A stretch of 64,000 nt of DNA, from assembly GCA_047967505.1 (NCBI GenBank), contig CM106538.1. One strand, given 5' to 3'. The notes under the pieces were generated by a model that made no database searches, was not told the origin of the DNA, and was given only the letters and a program-made list of their open reading frames with translations. Both the position numbers and the translations under genes were made by a program. The DNA comes from Dipteris shenzhenensis. Lineage: Eukaryota; Polypodiophyta; Polypodiopsida; Gleicheniales. This document shows, piece after piece, positions 49,931-60,648 of this stretch; positions within the stretch are counted from its first letter, which is position 1, and every line of letters starts with the position of its first letter.

Positions 49931-51545
49931 GAAATGCCCTTGAGAAGATCATCTAGAGTGCCTGGACTGCCTGATAGGCTTGTTCCAAGGGTAGACTATG
50001 TGATGCTTAAGGATTGTGGGGAGCCTTCTTGCTACAGAGATGCTATGATGCGCAAGGATCAACGCAAGTGGGAGTATGCTATGCAATTAGAGATGAATTC
50101 ACTTATGAAAAATAAGACTTGGGACTTGGTTTCTTTGCCACATGGAAAGAAAGCATTGCCATGTAAATGGGTCTATAAGATGAAGGTCACAGGTGATGAT
50201 GTGCCTAGGTACAAGGCCCGTTTGGTCACTAAAGGATTCAAGCAAGAGAAGGGTGTGGACTTTGATGAGATATTCTCTCTGGTTGTGAAGATGACCACAC
50301 TTAGATGCATGCTTGGACTAGTGGCAGTAGAAGATATGGAGCTTATGCAGATGGATGTCAAGACAGATTTCTTGCATGGGGATCTGCATTAGGAAATTTA
50401 CGTGGTGCAGATGGAACACTTTGAAGAAAAGGGCAAAGAGCATTTAGGTTGCAAGCTGAAGAAGAGTCTCTATGGTCTTAAGCAAGTGCCTAGAGAATGG
50501 TATCAAAAGTTTGATGCTTTCATTTGGTCCCAAGGTTTTAGAAGGAGTGAAATTGATCACTACCTCTAAACTAAAAGGGCTAAGGATAATAGCCTGATAA
50601 TCCCAACACTATTTGTGGGTGACATACTATTGGCTAGCAAGAATACTTATGAGCTAGATGCATTAAAGGCCAAGTTGCATGAGGCCTTTGATATGAAGGA
50701 TTTGGGCCTTGCAGGTCATATTCTTGGTATGCGCATCATGTGTGATCGGAGTAGGAAACTCCTTTGGCTTTCACAGAAGGAGTATGTTACAAAAGTATTG
50801 CAGCATTTCAATATGGAGGGGGGCAAGGTAGTGAGTACTTAATTGCCTCCGTATGTGAAACTGAGTCATACAGATAGTCCCAAATCAGATGAGGAGAGGG
50901 CCATAATGGCCAAGGTTCCTTATGCATCAGTAGTTGGGAGTCTTATGTATGCTATGATAGCTACTAGACCAAACATTGCATTTGCAGTGGGAGTTGTTAG
51001 CCGGTATATGGCTAATCCAAAAAAGAGGCATTGGGAGGCAATTAAGTGCAAAATGAGGTACATGAAGGGTACCAAGGAGATGTGCATCTGCTTTGGTAGA
51101 GAAGACATGCGTGTACTTGGGTACACAGATTCAGACAATGCAGGGGCATGTGGATAATAGGAGATCCACTTCTGGTTATGTGTTCACCTTTGCAGGTGGT
51201 GCAGTGTCGTGGATGTCTCGTGCATAGAAGTGTGTTGCTTTGTCTACCATAGAGAATGACTGTGTTACAACCACAAAGGGTCGCAAGGAGGCTATATGGC
51301 TTGATCGGCTAGTGGGAGATTTGGGGATTCATACAGGTGTACCGATATTGCATTGTGATTCCCGAGTGCTATTCAGCTAGCACAGAATCCGGTCTTTCAT
51401 GCAAAGACCAAACACATTGAGGTTAGGTACCATTTCATTTGAGGACAAGCGCATAGAGCTTGTCAAGGTTCATATAGATGATAACCCTATAGATATGCTG
51501 ACAAAGAGTCTACCTAGTTAGCGGTTGGAGTATTGTCATGTATTG
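49931..51545 (+). pseudogene. E reverse transcriptase and RNase H
   Basis: RT reads CKWVYKMKVTGDDVPRYKAR, QMDVKTDFLHGDL, a stop in the next segment, YGLKQVPREW, then LFVGDILLASKN. The catalytic YVDD is changed to FVGD, so polymerase should be dead. RNase H has GYTDSDNAG and later pieces of the SSTEAEY and ADMLTKSL blocks with stops and shifts. The polypurine tract AAGTGGGAGGT precedes the 3' LTR at 51614. Confidence 0.92.
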
Positions 51546-51613
51546 ATGGGCATAGGATAGTATGCTCATTGGTTATTCTTCCTTAAAGGCACATTGTCCT
51601 TTAAGTGGGAGGT

Positions 51614-51783
51614 TGTGGGGGTTAAAGGTCACTGTGCCTTTACCCCAGTTATGAACAATACTCAAACACATATATAAATGAATGAAAAAGAAGATTAGGG
51701 TCTTTTGCACCCACCAAAACTTGTGTGGCTCTCTGTTTCTCTCTCTCCCTCTTTCGTTCTTACTTTCGTTGAGAGCACTCTCA
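51614..51783 (+). repeat. 3' LTR of element E (170 bp)
   Basis: Aligns end to end with 40536-40704 (about ten substitutions, one extra C), ends TCTCA and is followed by the duplication CTTTC. Confidence 0.95.
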
Positions 51784-51788
51784 CTTTC

Positions 51789-52870
51789 TTCCAATTTCCT
51801 CTCTCATTTCATACTTAAGTTAGTACATCACTTTTCTCCACTCCCTTATTTTCTATCTCTTTCCATAGTTTTCTCTTCCTTCCTTCAGTTACAATGATGA
51901 CTCTTTTGTCCCATCATCCCTCCTTACTTTCATCTTTCTTTCCATCTCCTCCTTCAATACTTCAATCCTATCCCTCCTCCTCTTCTCTCTCTCTCTCTCT
52001 TTCCTCTCTTCCTTCTCTTCTCTAACTACTCTTGAGTGGTGCGAGCAACTCTATCTATTCCACTTTCTCTACATATATTTCTCCCTTGCTCTCCTCTCAT
52101 TTTTCTTTCTTCCTTCTTTTCTTCTCTATCTACTCTTTGCTATAGCCCTAGTGAGTACCTCTCTCCTCTCTTATCTCTACTCCTCCTTATCTCTCTCTAC
52201 ACTTGGCAATCGTGATAATTTGCACCTCTGCCCTTTTCTCTCCTCTTCTTCTCTCTACCCTTTTCTCTCCTCCTCCTCAACCTCTCTCTCTACACTTTAC
52301 AATCGTAGCAACAGGTACCTCTCTACTCATCCTCTATCTACACTCAACTACTATAATAGCGGCACCTCTCTCTTCTGTCTCACTCTTTACTCATCATCCT
52401 CTCTTTCTACACTCGACTGCCCCATGGTAGTAAGATGGGAAACTTTCTCCTAATCCTCTCTCCACTCTTTTCTTTCCTTCTCCTCATCCTCTCCCTCTAT
52501 ACTCGACTACCACCACTGCAGTGAGCACCTCTCTCCTCATCTCTCTCTACACTCTCGACTGCCATGGCAATGAGCACCTCTCTCCTCTCTCTTGTGCTTT
52601 ACTCATCATCCTCTTTCTCTACAATTTCTTGCTATAGAAGGCACCTCTCTCCTCTCTTTCCTCTCCTCCTTTCCATCCTCTCTCTTGATACTAAGTTGTC
52701 GTGGTAGTGGGCACCTCTCTCCTCATCCTCTTTCTCTACACTCAACTACCATGGTAGCGGACACCTCTCTCCTCCTCTCTCATGCATCTCTCCTCTGTTT
52801 TATCTCCTCCTCCTAATCCTCTCTCTTTGCACTTGACTACCTCTCTTTTATTTCCTCCTCTCTCTTTATT
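51789..52870. repeat. Pyrimidine-rich low-complexity tract with a degenerate minisatellite
   Basis: About 1.1 kb dominated by CT on the plus strand. From about 52190 a loose unit recurs, built on GGCACCTCTCTCCTC, TCTCTACACTCGACT and GCCATGGTAGTG, at irregular spacing of about 60-110 bases. Ser/Leu-rich frames through it are artefacts. Confidence 0.85.
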
Positions 52871-52921
52871 GTAAGGAGGATCCTTGGTGCCCATGTTGAG
52901 CTGAAGCACAAATGTGGAGAT

Positions 52922-53835
52922 ATGGAACACTCGATGACGTTATGCCCTAAACTACATCCAACAAAGCTTTTATCACATGAGAAAAAGATGAAGGCTTATC
53001 CAAATAACAAATTTAGGTTTGGTACAAAGCACAATACTTTTTATTTTACAGTAAAGGAAGAATTGGTATGCAGGTTGAAGAAAAGTTTGTATGGCTTAAA
53101 GCAAGCTCCAAGGAAGTGGTATTTAAAGTTTGACACATTTATGGAAGAACAAGGTTGCAATGGATGTCATTCAGACCATCGTGTTTATTCTCCAAAACTA
53201 GACAATGGTAGATACATGATCTTGTTATTGTATGTTGATGACATGCTTATTGCAAGCTCTAACATGTAGGAGATGAACATGCTCAAGAGAAAGTTAGCAT
53301 ATACATTTGCAATGAAGAATTTGGGTGTTGCAAGGCAAATCCTTGGCATGAGAATAACAAGAGATAGAAAAAATAAAAAAATGACATTGTCTCAGAGTGA
53401 GTACATTGAAAAGGTGTTGGAAAGGTTTGAAATGCAGAATGCAAAACCTGTTTCTACATCTTTGGCTAATCATTTCAAATTATGCAAGGATATGTGTCCT
53501 AAGACATAGAAGGAGATTAACTATATGTCAAGGGTTCCATATGCACTAGAAATTGGTAGATTGACATATGCACAAGGCCAAAGTTGCACATGCCATTGGA
53601 GTTGAGAGCATATTCAGGAACAATCTAGGTAAAGAACATTGGATGGCTGTACAGTGGATTCTCATATTTTTGAGAGATGTGACTTCTCATGCATTATGTT
53701 TTAAAGGTTTTGACATTTCTCCACAAGGATTTCTACATGTCCCACCATTTATTGACCAAGTACAAAAATCCTATGCTAGAGATTGCTACCTACGTAAAAG
53801 CAAGATTCAAACTATCTCTGGATTTATATGGTAAG
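52922..53835 (+). pseudogene. Copia RT fragment H
   Basis: A fragment of a fifth copia lineage: [20 protein letters not shown], catalytic LLLYVDDMLIASS at about 53222-53260, a TAG, MNMLKRKLAYTFAMKNLGVA and MTLSQSEYIEKVLERF. After a TAG at 53506 the frame decays; GKEHWMAVQWIL marks the start of the RNase H region in another frame. No LTR or primer site is attached. The sequence differs from A, B, C and E at many positions in shared motifs; its nearest match in the window is E. Confidence 0.9.
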
Positions 53836-54690
53836 AAGGGCACTGGCAAAATGGTGCTCTATAGATTTCTAGAGAATAACATTATTGAATAGGCAGATTT
53901 ATGATTCTATTGTGTTCACTTGGTCCCCTTCAGAGGAAGATAAACTTAGACATATAAAGAGAGTCCTGCCATTTGCAACTAATCTTGACAAAAGGTCCTT
54001 AATGAGCTCACCTCTTCATCAGTGTGTGATGTGAACATATAATAAACAATATTCAATTTAAATGTTTTAATCTCTAAAGGCTTACTATTAACATTAATCT
54101 TGTCACAACTGTATTGCGATCATAGGCTTAGCAATCAAAATTCATAACTAACATCATTTTTAAGCATTTTGGTTTGTGTTTGAGACTCGTTTGACATCAT
54201 ACAAGTATTAGCAATCACTTAAGTTGTCTTTTCACAAGTTTTGTAAGCTAAAGAGCACTAAAAACACTTTAAAATCACTCCAAACTAGTTCAAACACATT
54301 CCTTTCACTCTCCTTTCACTCACACCTTCCTATACACAAAAAACCAATAGTTTTTCCTATAATACTGAGCATTGGGCAATGGGAAATGACAAAAGAAGCA
54401 CGTGCAAAATAAAATCTTAGGCATGAACAACTATAACAACACATTGTTCCAACCACTGAGGTAGTTTTAAACACAAATTAAACTATTAATTAAATTATAA
54501 AATCATACTACTACAATCACCAGGCTAGTTTAACCATGGTCTACTGGCACACTAAGAATCTAATTAAATCGTTAAAAAACATAGTAGTCAACCATTGATC
54601 TGGTTCGAAAAGAAAGTTGGGCAATCTAAGAACATTCAATAAACTATAACAAAACATAGTACATAGGAAGACATCCAAATGCTTTAGGAT

Positions 54691-54848
54691 AGTCACATTA
54701 ACCCGATGCAAAATAAACTTTTGGACACACAAATAACACCAATTAAACAACTATAATAGCATATAGGATAGTCACATTAACCCAATGAAAAATACACTTT
54801 TGGACACACAAATTACACCAATTAAAAAATTTTAACAGCATATAGTAC
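54691..54848. repeat. 79-bp tandem duplication
   Basis: Units starting AGTCACATTAACCC at 54691 and 54770 share TTTTGGACACACAAAT and CACCAATTAAA with a few differences. Confidence 0.9.
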
Positions 54849-55137
54849 ATGCAAAGTATATTGCTATTTATTTTTGGTAGGTGAATGATTTAATTGAGAC
54901 ATATATGGCTTGTCAATATGGCCCCTAAAGGGGACCCCTAAAGGGCCATATTGGCTTTGGACTTATTTGAAACACAAAAATCATGCAAAAATGTGCACAA
55001 GATATACATATAGTGGCTTGGTCATAGCAACACTTAAACAATAAAGACTACTTCTCCTCCCTCCTTTACCTATTTTAATTCTCCTTCAAGAGTTGAATAT
55101 ATGTCTAAAAGTATTTTTGATATCTCGATAGAGATGC

Positions 55138-55225
55138 TATTTTCCTTCACTGATTGGACTTATGTAAATGTCTTCATCAAAAAGACTTTTACACAGATCC
55201 AATCATCGAAGGAAAATGAGATCTA
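55138..55225. repeat. Imperfect inverted repeat (foldback)
   Basis: ATTTTCCTTC..TGATTGGA on the left is matched in reverse complement by TCCAATCA..GAAGGAAAAT on the right; arms of about 31 bases with five or so mismatches, loop about 18 bases. It could be a MITE core or a small hairpin RNA precursor; nothing distinguishes these. Confidence 0.6.
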
Positions 55226-55878
55226 TGTCTAGACATTGAAATTTTTTAAAGGCATGTCCAACTATGTTGGTTGTGTCTCTTGTTCATTTATATTTCAACC
55301 ATAGGGATGGTTTAGGACAATCACACTAATTGGTGTTTGTCTTGAAACACCTTAGCGATATATTACTATTCTAACCCCACAAGGCATGTTTTGGACTCCA
55401 AGCTAGCCCAGTGTTTAAACCTGGTGTAGATTTATTTTCTCTTCTTTTCTTTCTTGGCAAAAACAAAATGGTGGAAAACCAACAATTAGCTACTATCATA
55501 AAATAAAAATTTCAACCAATGTGCTGGTTTAGGAAAATCACAATCTCAAGACAACCTACATTATGCAATGACATTTACAAACTATCAAACACTTGTATTC
55601 CACCCTTTTTCTATAGATGTCCTTCTTATTTGGAGAAATTCTCATGTTGTTGTATCAAAATAATTTTAGTTTAGCAATGACTTCCTCACATTCATCTGTC
55701 TCTCCTTTTCTTGCATTATGTTGATGCCCACAGCCCTATTGGTCCTTTTGACTAAAAATCATTAGAGCCATGTTGGTCATTTTGATTGACAACATCTTTA
55801 GTATTGTGCACCCAGTTTGTTTCTCATTTGTTTTAGGGTACACCAACATATCCAATTTATTCTTTTTTGTAGCTATTT

Positions 55879-56170
55879 TGAAGGACAAATTGATGTAATG
55901 GGATCATATGTAGGGTCATAAGGTCTATGGTTATGAGTGTCTGAACACATGTTGTGTGTAGGTATGCCTAATGATGTGTCAGTTAGTAGGTGTGAATGAG
56001 TGAATCTAGCAGTGTGGTGTGTGATTGAGAGATAATTGTGGATCTAGAGATGCTCTCTTGAGCTTACATATGATGTCACTCTTGGATGTAACTTGTTCCT
56101 ATATATTGGGCATATCTCTCATGAATAATCTCCCTTTCCATCAGCTTGTTCTCTCCATCTTACTCCAACA
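55879..56170 (+). repeat. 5' LTR of T2 (292 bp)
   Basis: Starts TGAAGGACAAATTGATG, ends CTCCAACA; contains CCTATATATTGG as a TATA-like region at about 56098-56109. Confidence 0.92.
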
Positions 56171-56862
56171 TGTGGTATAAGAGCTTTCCACCCTCCTTGA
56201 GCCTCCACCCACGTCCTAGTGCCACCTCCTCCTCATCTTCTTCAACCTTCTTCCACCTCTTCCATGTCTATCCCATTTTTCTCAATTCTGCCCAAATCTT
56301 ATGACATCGATTTCTCCACGTCCGGTTGTTAACTTTCAAAATCCTTCTGTCTCCAGCTTTCTCACACTAGGGCGTACCTTTCCACTGTTGGGATTGATGG
56401 AATTGTACTCTGAGCTACCCTGTTGCCTTGTTCTTTGGTCACTGAACTTCCTCAAAATTCTAGCTCTACAATCACAATTTTGACCCGCTCTATTAGCTAC
56501 ATTTGGAAAACACTTAGGGCTAGCTCTTGCCAAAATTTGAGCTTAATCTGACCATAGACGAGGGAGATATCACTGTCTGTTTGGCCAATGTTCTTGATGT
56601 AATGCTAGATTACTGTGTGCACTATTTTGCCCATCCTTTGTGCTGCCAGTAGGCCTCAATAAGGGATTTTATTTCCACCTAAAAGCCCCTTGGTTACTAC
56701 TCAAGATAGGTTGAATTTGATCCTCTAGTCTTTGTTTTCTCAATTTGGGGGTTTCTCTCAAATCTCCTTCATGGTTGAAGCATTACAAGTGGTTAGATGC
56801 TCAAAAGTTTCAGTATATTACTATTTTTGCTTGGCATTGATGGGTGTTGGTCATACGAGTAG

Positions 56863-57462
56863 ATGGTTGAAGTATTTAATGCTCCAAAGTTGGTCTATCA
56901 CTATGCAAATCATGTTTTTCAAGACATATGCTTGGATGAAAGGTTATATTGATCACAAGAATGCATCATTCATGATGTTTTAGACTGGTTCAGTGATGTA
57001 TGCAGCCCTTTGCTTTTCTATGTGGATGATATGCTCTATGCATACTACAAAAGTTTGAGGTTAATTATTATGTATGGCTTTATGTTTCATACACTATACT
57101 ATGCAACATTGAAGCATATGATGGATACTCTTCATAGGTTCTCTGCCTTGGCTTTGCCTAAAATGCATGTAATGGTGAAAGGTTATGTGCTTCACTTGAG
57201 TAGTGATTTGATGAGCATAGATTTGAAGATCAAGGAAGACATTATGTGCCTCAATGGTGATATACTAGCTATACTAGCTAGTGATTCTTTTATGAAGAAG
57301 AAATATGCAAGAAAGATCAAAGGGCAAAGGAGTTACAAGAAGGGCTACACCAAGAACCTCTCCAATGACAATGTACCTCACACTATGGTAGCTTGGAAGA
57401 GAAGGAGGAAAAGGACAAGATATGCCATCAAAGGGGGGAATCTCCCCACATCTTCAAAGTAG
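56863..57462 (+). pseudogene. Open frame inside T2, unknown origin
   Basis: ATG at 56863 opens a frame of about 200 codons broken once by TGA at 56950-56952 (a single CGA-to-TGA change would explain it). It begins MVEVFNAPKLVYHYANHVFQ. The middle is Tyr/Met-rich and hydrophobic, and the C-terminus is strongly basic (AWKRRRKRTRYAIKGG). The phrase FYVDDML resembles an RT motif but no surrounding RT blocks exist, so I treat that as coincidence. It could be a captured host sequence, a very diverged Gag, or a chance frame; I cannot name a family. Confidence 0.4.
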
Positions 57463-57702
57463 ATTTTGTTTGTGTGTGTGGTTAATAAGGGTTCTCTGCC
57501 TTGGGATGTCCCCCTCAAATGATTCTTAGTCTTATGTTTTATCTTGCTAGATCTAAGGGTATTCCCATGCATAGTCATTGTCTATCTCCTAGTTGTAAAC
57601 CAAGAGTCCTAGGAGTGAGTCACAGGTTGGGGCCATGTGTCTTACCACATGATGGTGGGCAAGCATCCCATGTACTACAAGTCATCAATTTGTGGGGCAG
57701 AA

Positions 57703-57997
57703 TGAAGGACAAATTGATGTAATGGGATCATACCTAGGGTCATAAGGTCTATGGTTGTGAGTGTATGGTGTGTATAGGTGTGATTGATGATGTGTTAGTT
57801 AGTAGGTGTGAATGAGTGAATCTAGGAGTGTGGTGTGTGATTGAGAGATAATTGTGGATCTAGAGATGCTCTCTTGAGCTCACATATGATGTCACTCTTG
57901 GATGTAACTTGTGCCTATATATTGGGCATATCTCTCATGAATAATCTCCCTTTCCATCATCTTGCTTTCTCCATCTTGTCTCCATGCTACTCCAGCA
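57703..57997 (+). repeat. 3' LTR of T2 (295 bp)
   Basis: Aligns along its length with 55879-56170, sharing GAATCTAG.AGTGTGGTGT and ATTGAGAGATAATTGTGGAT; one internal stretch near 57765 is shorter. Ends CTCCAGCA. Confidence 0.92.
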
Positions 57998-58002
57998 TAT
58001 TT

Positions 58003-59689
58003 AACATATGTTATACACCCCTTTCACTTTGTGTAGATCACCCCTCAAATTATCTACGAAGAAACTCATGGTGTCCTAAAGACCTTCCTAAAAAAACCTG
58101 CTAGGTGTGCATATCTCTATACATTGGTAATACATGCTTTGATGAATACCCCAAGTAACAGGTGTCAATGCTTTGGAAGTGCTACTCTTGGATAATAATT
58201 AGATTTAATACATGGATATATGGAGTGTTTATTTTTTAAAATAAGTTGAATGATGCAAAATACAATAAGGAATATTGGGATTTAATCTGCATAACAAACT
58301 TTGCTATATAATTTTGTCAATCATATAACTTCTTTTAAAGATCTTCTTCAAATGTACCAAAAATGTTTCTTAAAACTCAATAAGATCAAAAAATTTGCAA
58401 CTAATAACACAATGCATTATTTTTTAAACCAAATTATGTGGTAATCAAGCATGCGAAAATTTGTAAGAAGATAGGACAATGGTGGGAAAAAATTTGTTAA
58501 ATGTCTTTATCATCAGGAGTGGAAAAGTTTTGAAGGTTTAAAGATAACATATCCACCAAGACTCAATAAATGGATAGCATATCATAATGTTTAGCCAAAA
58601 TCCATTTTATACATCATAAATTATAACACAAAAAGTATTTGAGCATTCTAAATAAGCAGCACATGCATAGCAATTGTACCATAAGCATAGTACATGTGCA
58701 TGCATACCCATGTTATTATGAATTGAGGTACAAGGAGATAATTAGGGGCATACATATGTTGTTTGATTAAGGGCTATGCTATGTATATAATATTGATAAT
58801 TCTTATACAAGGATAATACTATTTGTAATGAAAAAATGTCTCTAAGGGCTTAAGTGTGCAATTTGTTCTTATCGGTTTTAATGTAGATGCTAAAAAGTAA
58901 CTAGAAAAGGACATAATAGACATAAGAAATAAACTTTGTCATTTTTTTGAAATAGATCAATCTTGGAGTATAACATGTGTATATTTTGTGAATACACATG
59001 CATGAAAAAGTGAAGGTGATCCACATGGGATATACATAAACTATGAATTGAATTTGAAGATCAACCTTAAAGAGTATAATATGTGGATATTGTTTGGATA
59101 ACCATTGTGAGGTCATAGATCACTGATGGTATTTTTTCTTCCATGTTTTGTATTCACAATTTTGATATATATGATCAAGATATTGATAGTGACAATTTTT
59201 TAAGAAAAAATATGTATGGGAAGATGATTTATTTTGGGAAAAGTTTGTATGAGAGAGTTCTAGTTTTTTCAGCTGGCTACAACTTTGATACTTTGAATTT
59301 GGATAGGGAAAAAATGGCCCAAAAATTAGGATTAGGCATTTTAGACTATTTTTCTACTTGGATTTTTGTGCCAAATTCTAAAATGCAGATTTGAGGCCTA
59401 AGATGACGAATTTTGACAAAAAGTGATGATGACCAAAGTTGTAGCAAATCAAAAGATAGTTAAAGTCATACTTTATTTTTTCCAAATTCTATACCATTTG
59501 GGAGATATGGGTCTCCAAACAGGGATATTTTTTTCCAATGTTAAAAAAAAAAGAGAACTTGCTAAATTACAGCAATGGCAATATTTTTGGAAAGCCGACC
59601 TGAGTTTTTTTTGGAGGGGGGCTTTCTTTTTTTTCCAGATGGCCCATTATCTTGAATTGTTTTTGGAATTAGATTTTTGGGGCTATGAA
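58003..59689. other. Non-coding interval
   Basis: AT-rich, no gene recognised. From about 59450 the sequence begins to resemble the units that follow (GAGATATGGGTCTCC, TTTTTGGAA), suggesting an older, eroded unit of that repeat. Confidence 0.45.
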
Positions 59690-60100
59690 GAGACATTTTC
59701 TCAAAAACATTCTGAAAAAAAAAGGCTTAAAGGCCCTATGCATGCATGGGCATGCATATGGGCTAGATGGCATCGCCCATATGCACGCCCGTGCACACAT
59801 AGGGCCTTTTTTTTTCAAAATCGTTTTGGGGGAACGTAACTTGGGCCAAGAAGAGATATTACACCAAAAACATTTTTAAAAAAAATGGACCGAAGGTCCC
59901 ATGTATGCACGAGCGTGCATATGGGCCAGTCGCATCACCATCCAGCCCATATGTGCGTTGTGCACACATGGGGCCTCTAGGCTATTTTTTCAAAAAAAAT
60001 TGTGGGAATGTCTCTTGGGTCCAAGGATATCCATTCCCCCAAAAACAATTTGAAAAAACATGGCTCGAAGGCCACGAAAACAATTTGGTAATTGGCTATT
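59690..60100. repeat. Tandem units with near-palindromic cores
   Basis: Two successive units start AAAGGCCC at 59729 and AAGGTCCC at about 59893, with a truncated third (GAAGGCCACG) at about 60068; period 164-175. The first core has 35-base arms at 59729-59763 and 59775-59809, matching at 31 of 35 positions around an 11-base spacer. The second core (about 59892-59977) has similar but more diverged arms around a spacer of about 18 bases. Outside the cores the units share AAAAACA and TTGGG.CCAAG phrases. Confidence 0.85.
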
Positions 60101-60450
60101 CAACACCATGGGAGGTTAGTTTGGGGAAAAAAATGCCTTTTAGTGCAATTGCTACTTGGGGCCATGGAAAAACACTACCCTAAAATTTTTTAAGAAAAGG
60201 AATCCATTTGGCAACAAATAGCATGAGTAAGCAAAAAAGTTGATCAATATTACAATAATCCAAATTTGGGAAAATTGGGACAATGACATGACCATTCTTT
60301 TAAAAGCTTTTGATTGGATGTTTCCCAAGAAATATTGAAAAGAGAAAAGAATTATCGATTAAGCATTAGGTTAGAGATTTGATTTTGTATTTTCTTAGCC
60401 TTTACCACCACAAATTCTCCCACTCACCCACAACCCCTACCCATGTACTA
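60101..60450. other. Non-coding interval
   Basis: Nothing recognised apart from AT-rich sequence leading to the CA array. Confidence 0.4.
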
Positions 60451-60470
60451 CACACACACACAGACACACA

Positions 60471-60520
<50 letters not shown>

Positions 60521-60648
60521 CACAGACACACACACATAGAGACACACACAGACACACAGACACACAGACACACAGACACACAGACACAGACACACACACA
60601 CAAACACACACACACACACACACACACACGCATGCACGCACGTGCATA
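60451..60648. repeat. (CA)n microsatellite with CAGA interruptions
   Basis: About 200 bases of CA with regularly spaced ACAGACAC words at 60535-60595, suggesting a higher-order 8-base repeat inside the dinucleotide array. His-Thr and Cys-Val frames are artefacts. Confidence 0.97.

Larger units (their letters stand above)
40536..51783 (+). mobile_element. Ty1/copia element E with nested element C2
   Basis: Short LTRs at 40536-40704 and 51614-51783 are flanked by CTTTC on both sides (40531-40535; 51784-51788). Removing nested C2 and its duplication leaves about 5.9 kb: primer site, long leader, gag at 47539, protease, integrase, RT and RNase H in copia order. I count about ten substitutions and one indel between the LTRs, roughly 6%. 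Many stops and frameshifts are present. Confidence 0.95.
53836..55873. other. Non-coding interval with a duplication and two foldbacks
   Basis: No gene recognised. Contents: a 79-bp tandem duplication (54691-54848), a compact palindrome (54914-54953), and an imperfect inverted repeat (55138-55225). Related AT-rich phrases (AACAAAACATAGTA) recur from 54420 to 54850. Confidence 0.5.
55879..57997 (+). mobile_element. Non-autonomous LTR retrotransposon T2 (2.1 kb)
   Basis: LTRs of 292 and 295 bases (55879-56170; 57703-57997) enclose 1.53 kb. Target duplication TATTT is perfect on both sides (55874-55878; 57998-58002). A primer-site-like TGGTATAAGAGC starts two bases after the 5' LTR, and GGGGCAGAA precedes the 3' LTR. 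No protease, integrase or RT is recognisable inside; instead there is one long open frame of unknown origin. Same size class as T1 but different LTRs. Confidence 0.9.

Noticed and set aside
51789-52816. Ser/Leu-rich frames in the CT-rich tract
   Set aside because: Low-complexity translation of CTCT-type DNA.
57010-57060. Reverse transcriptase motif FYVDDML in T2
   Set aside because: None of the flanking RT blocks (QMDVK.AFL, GLKQ.PR.W) is present, so I treat the match as chance.
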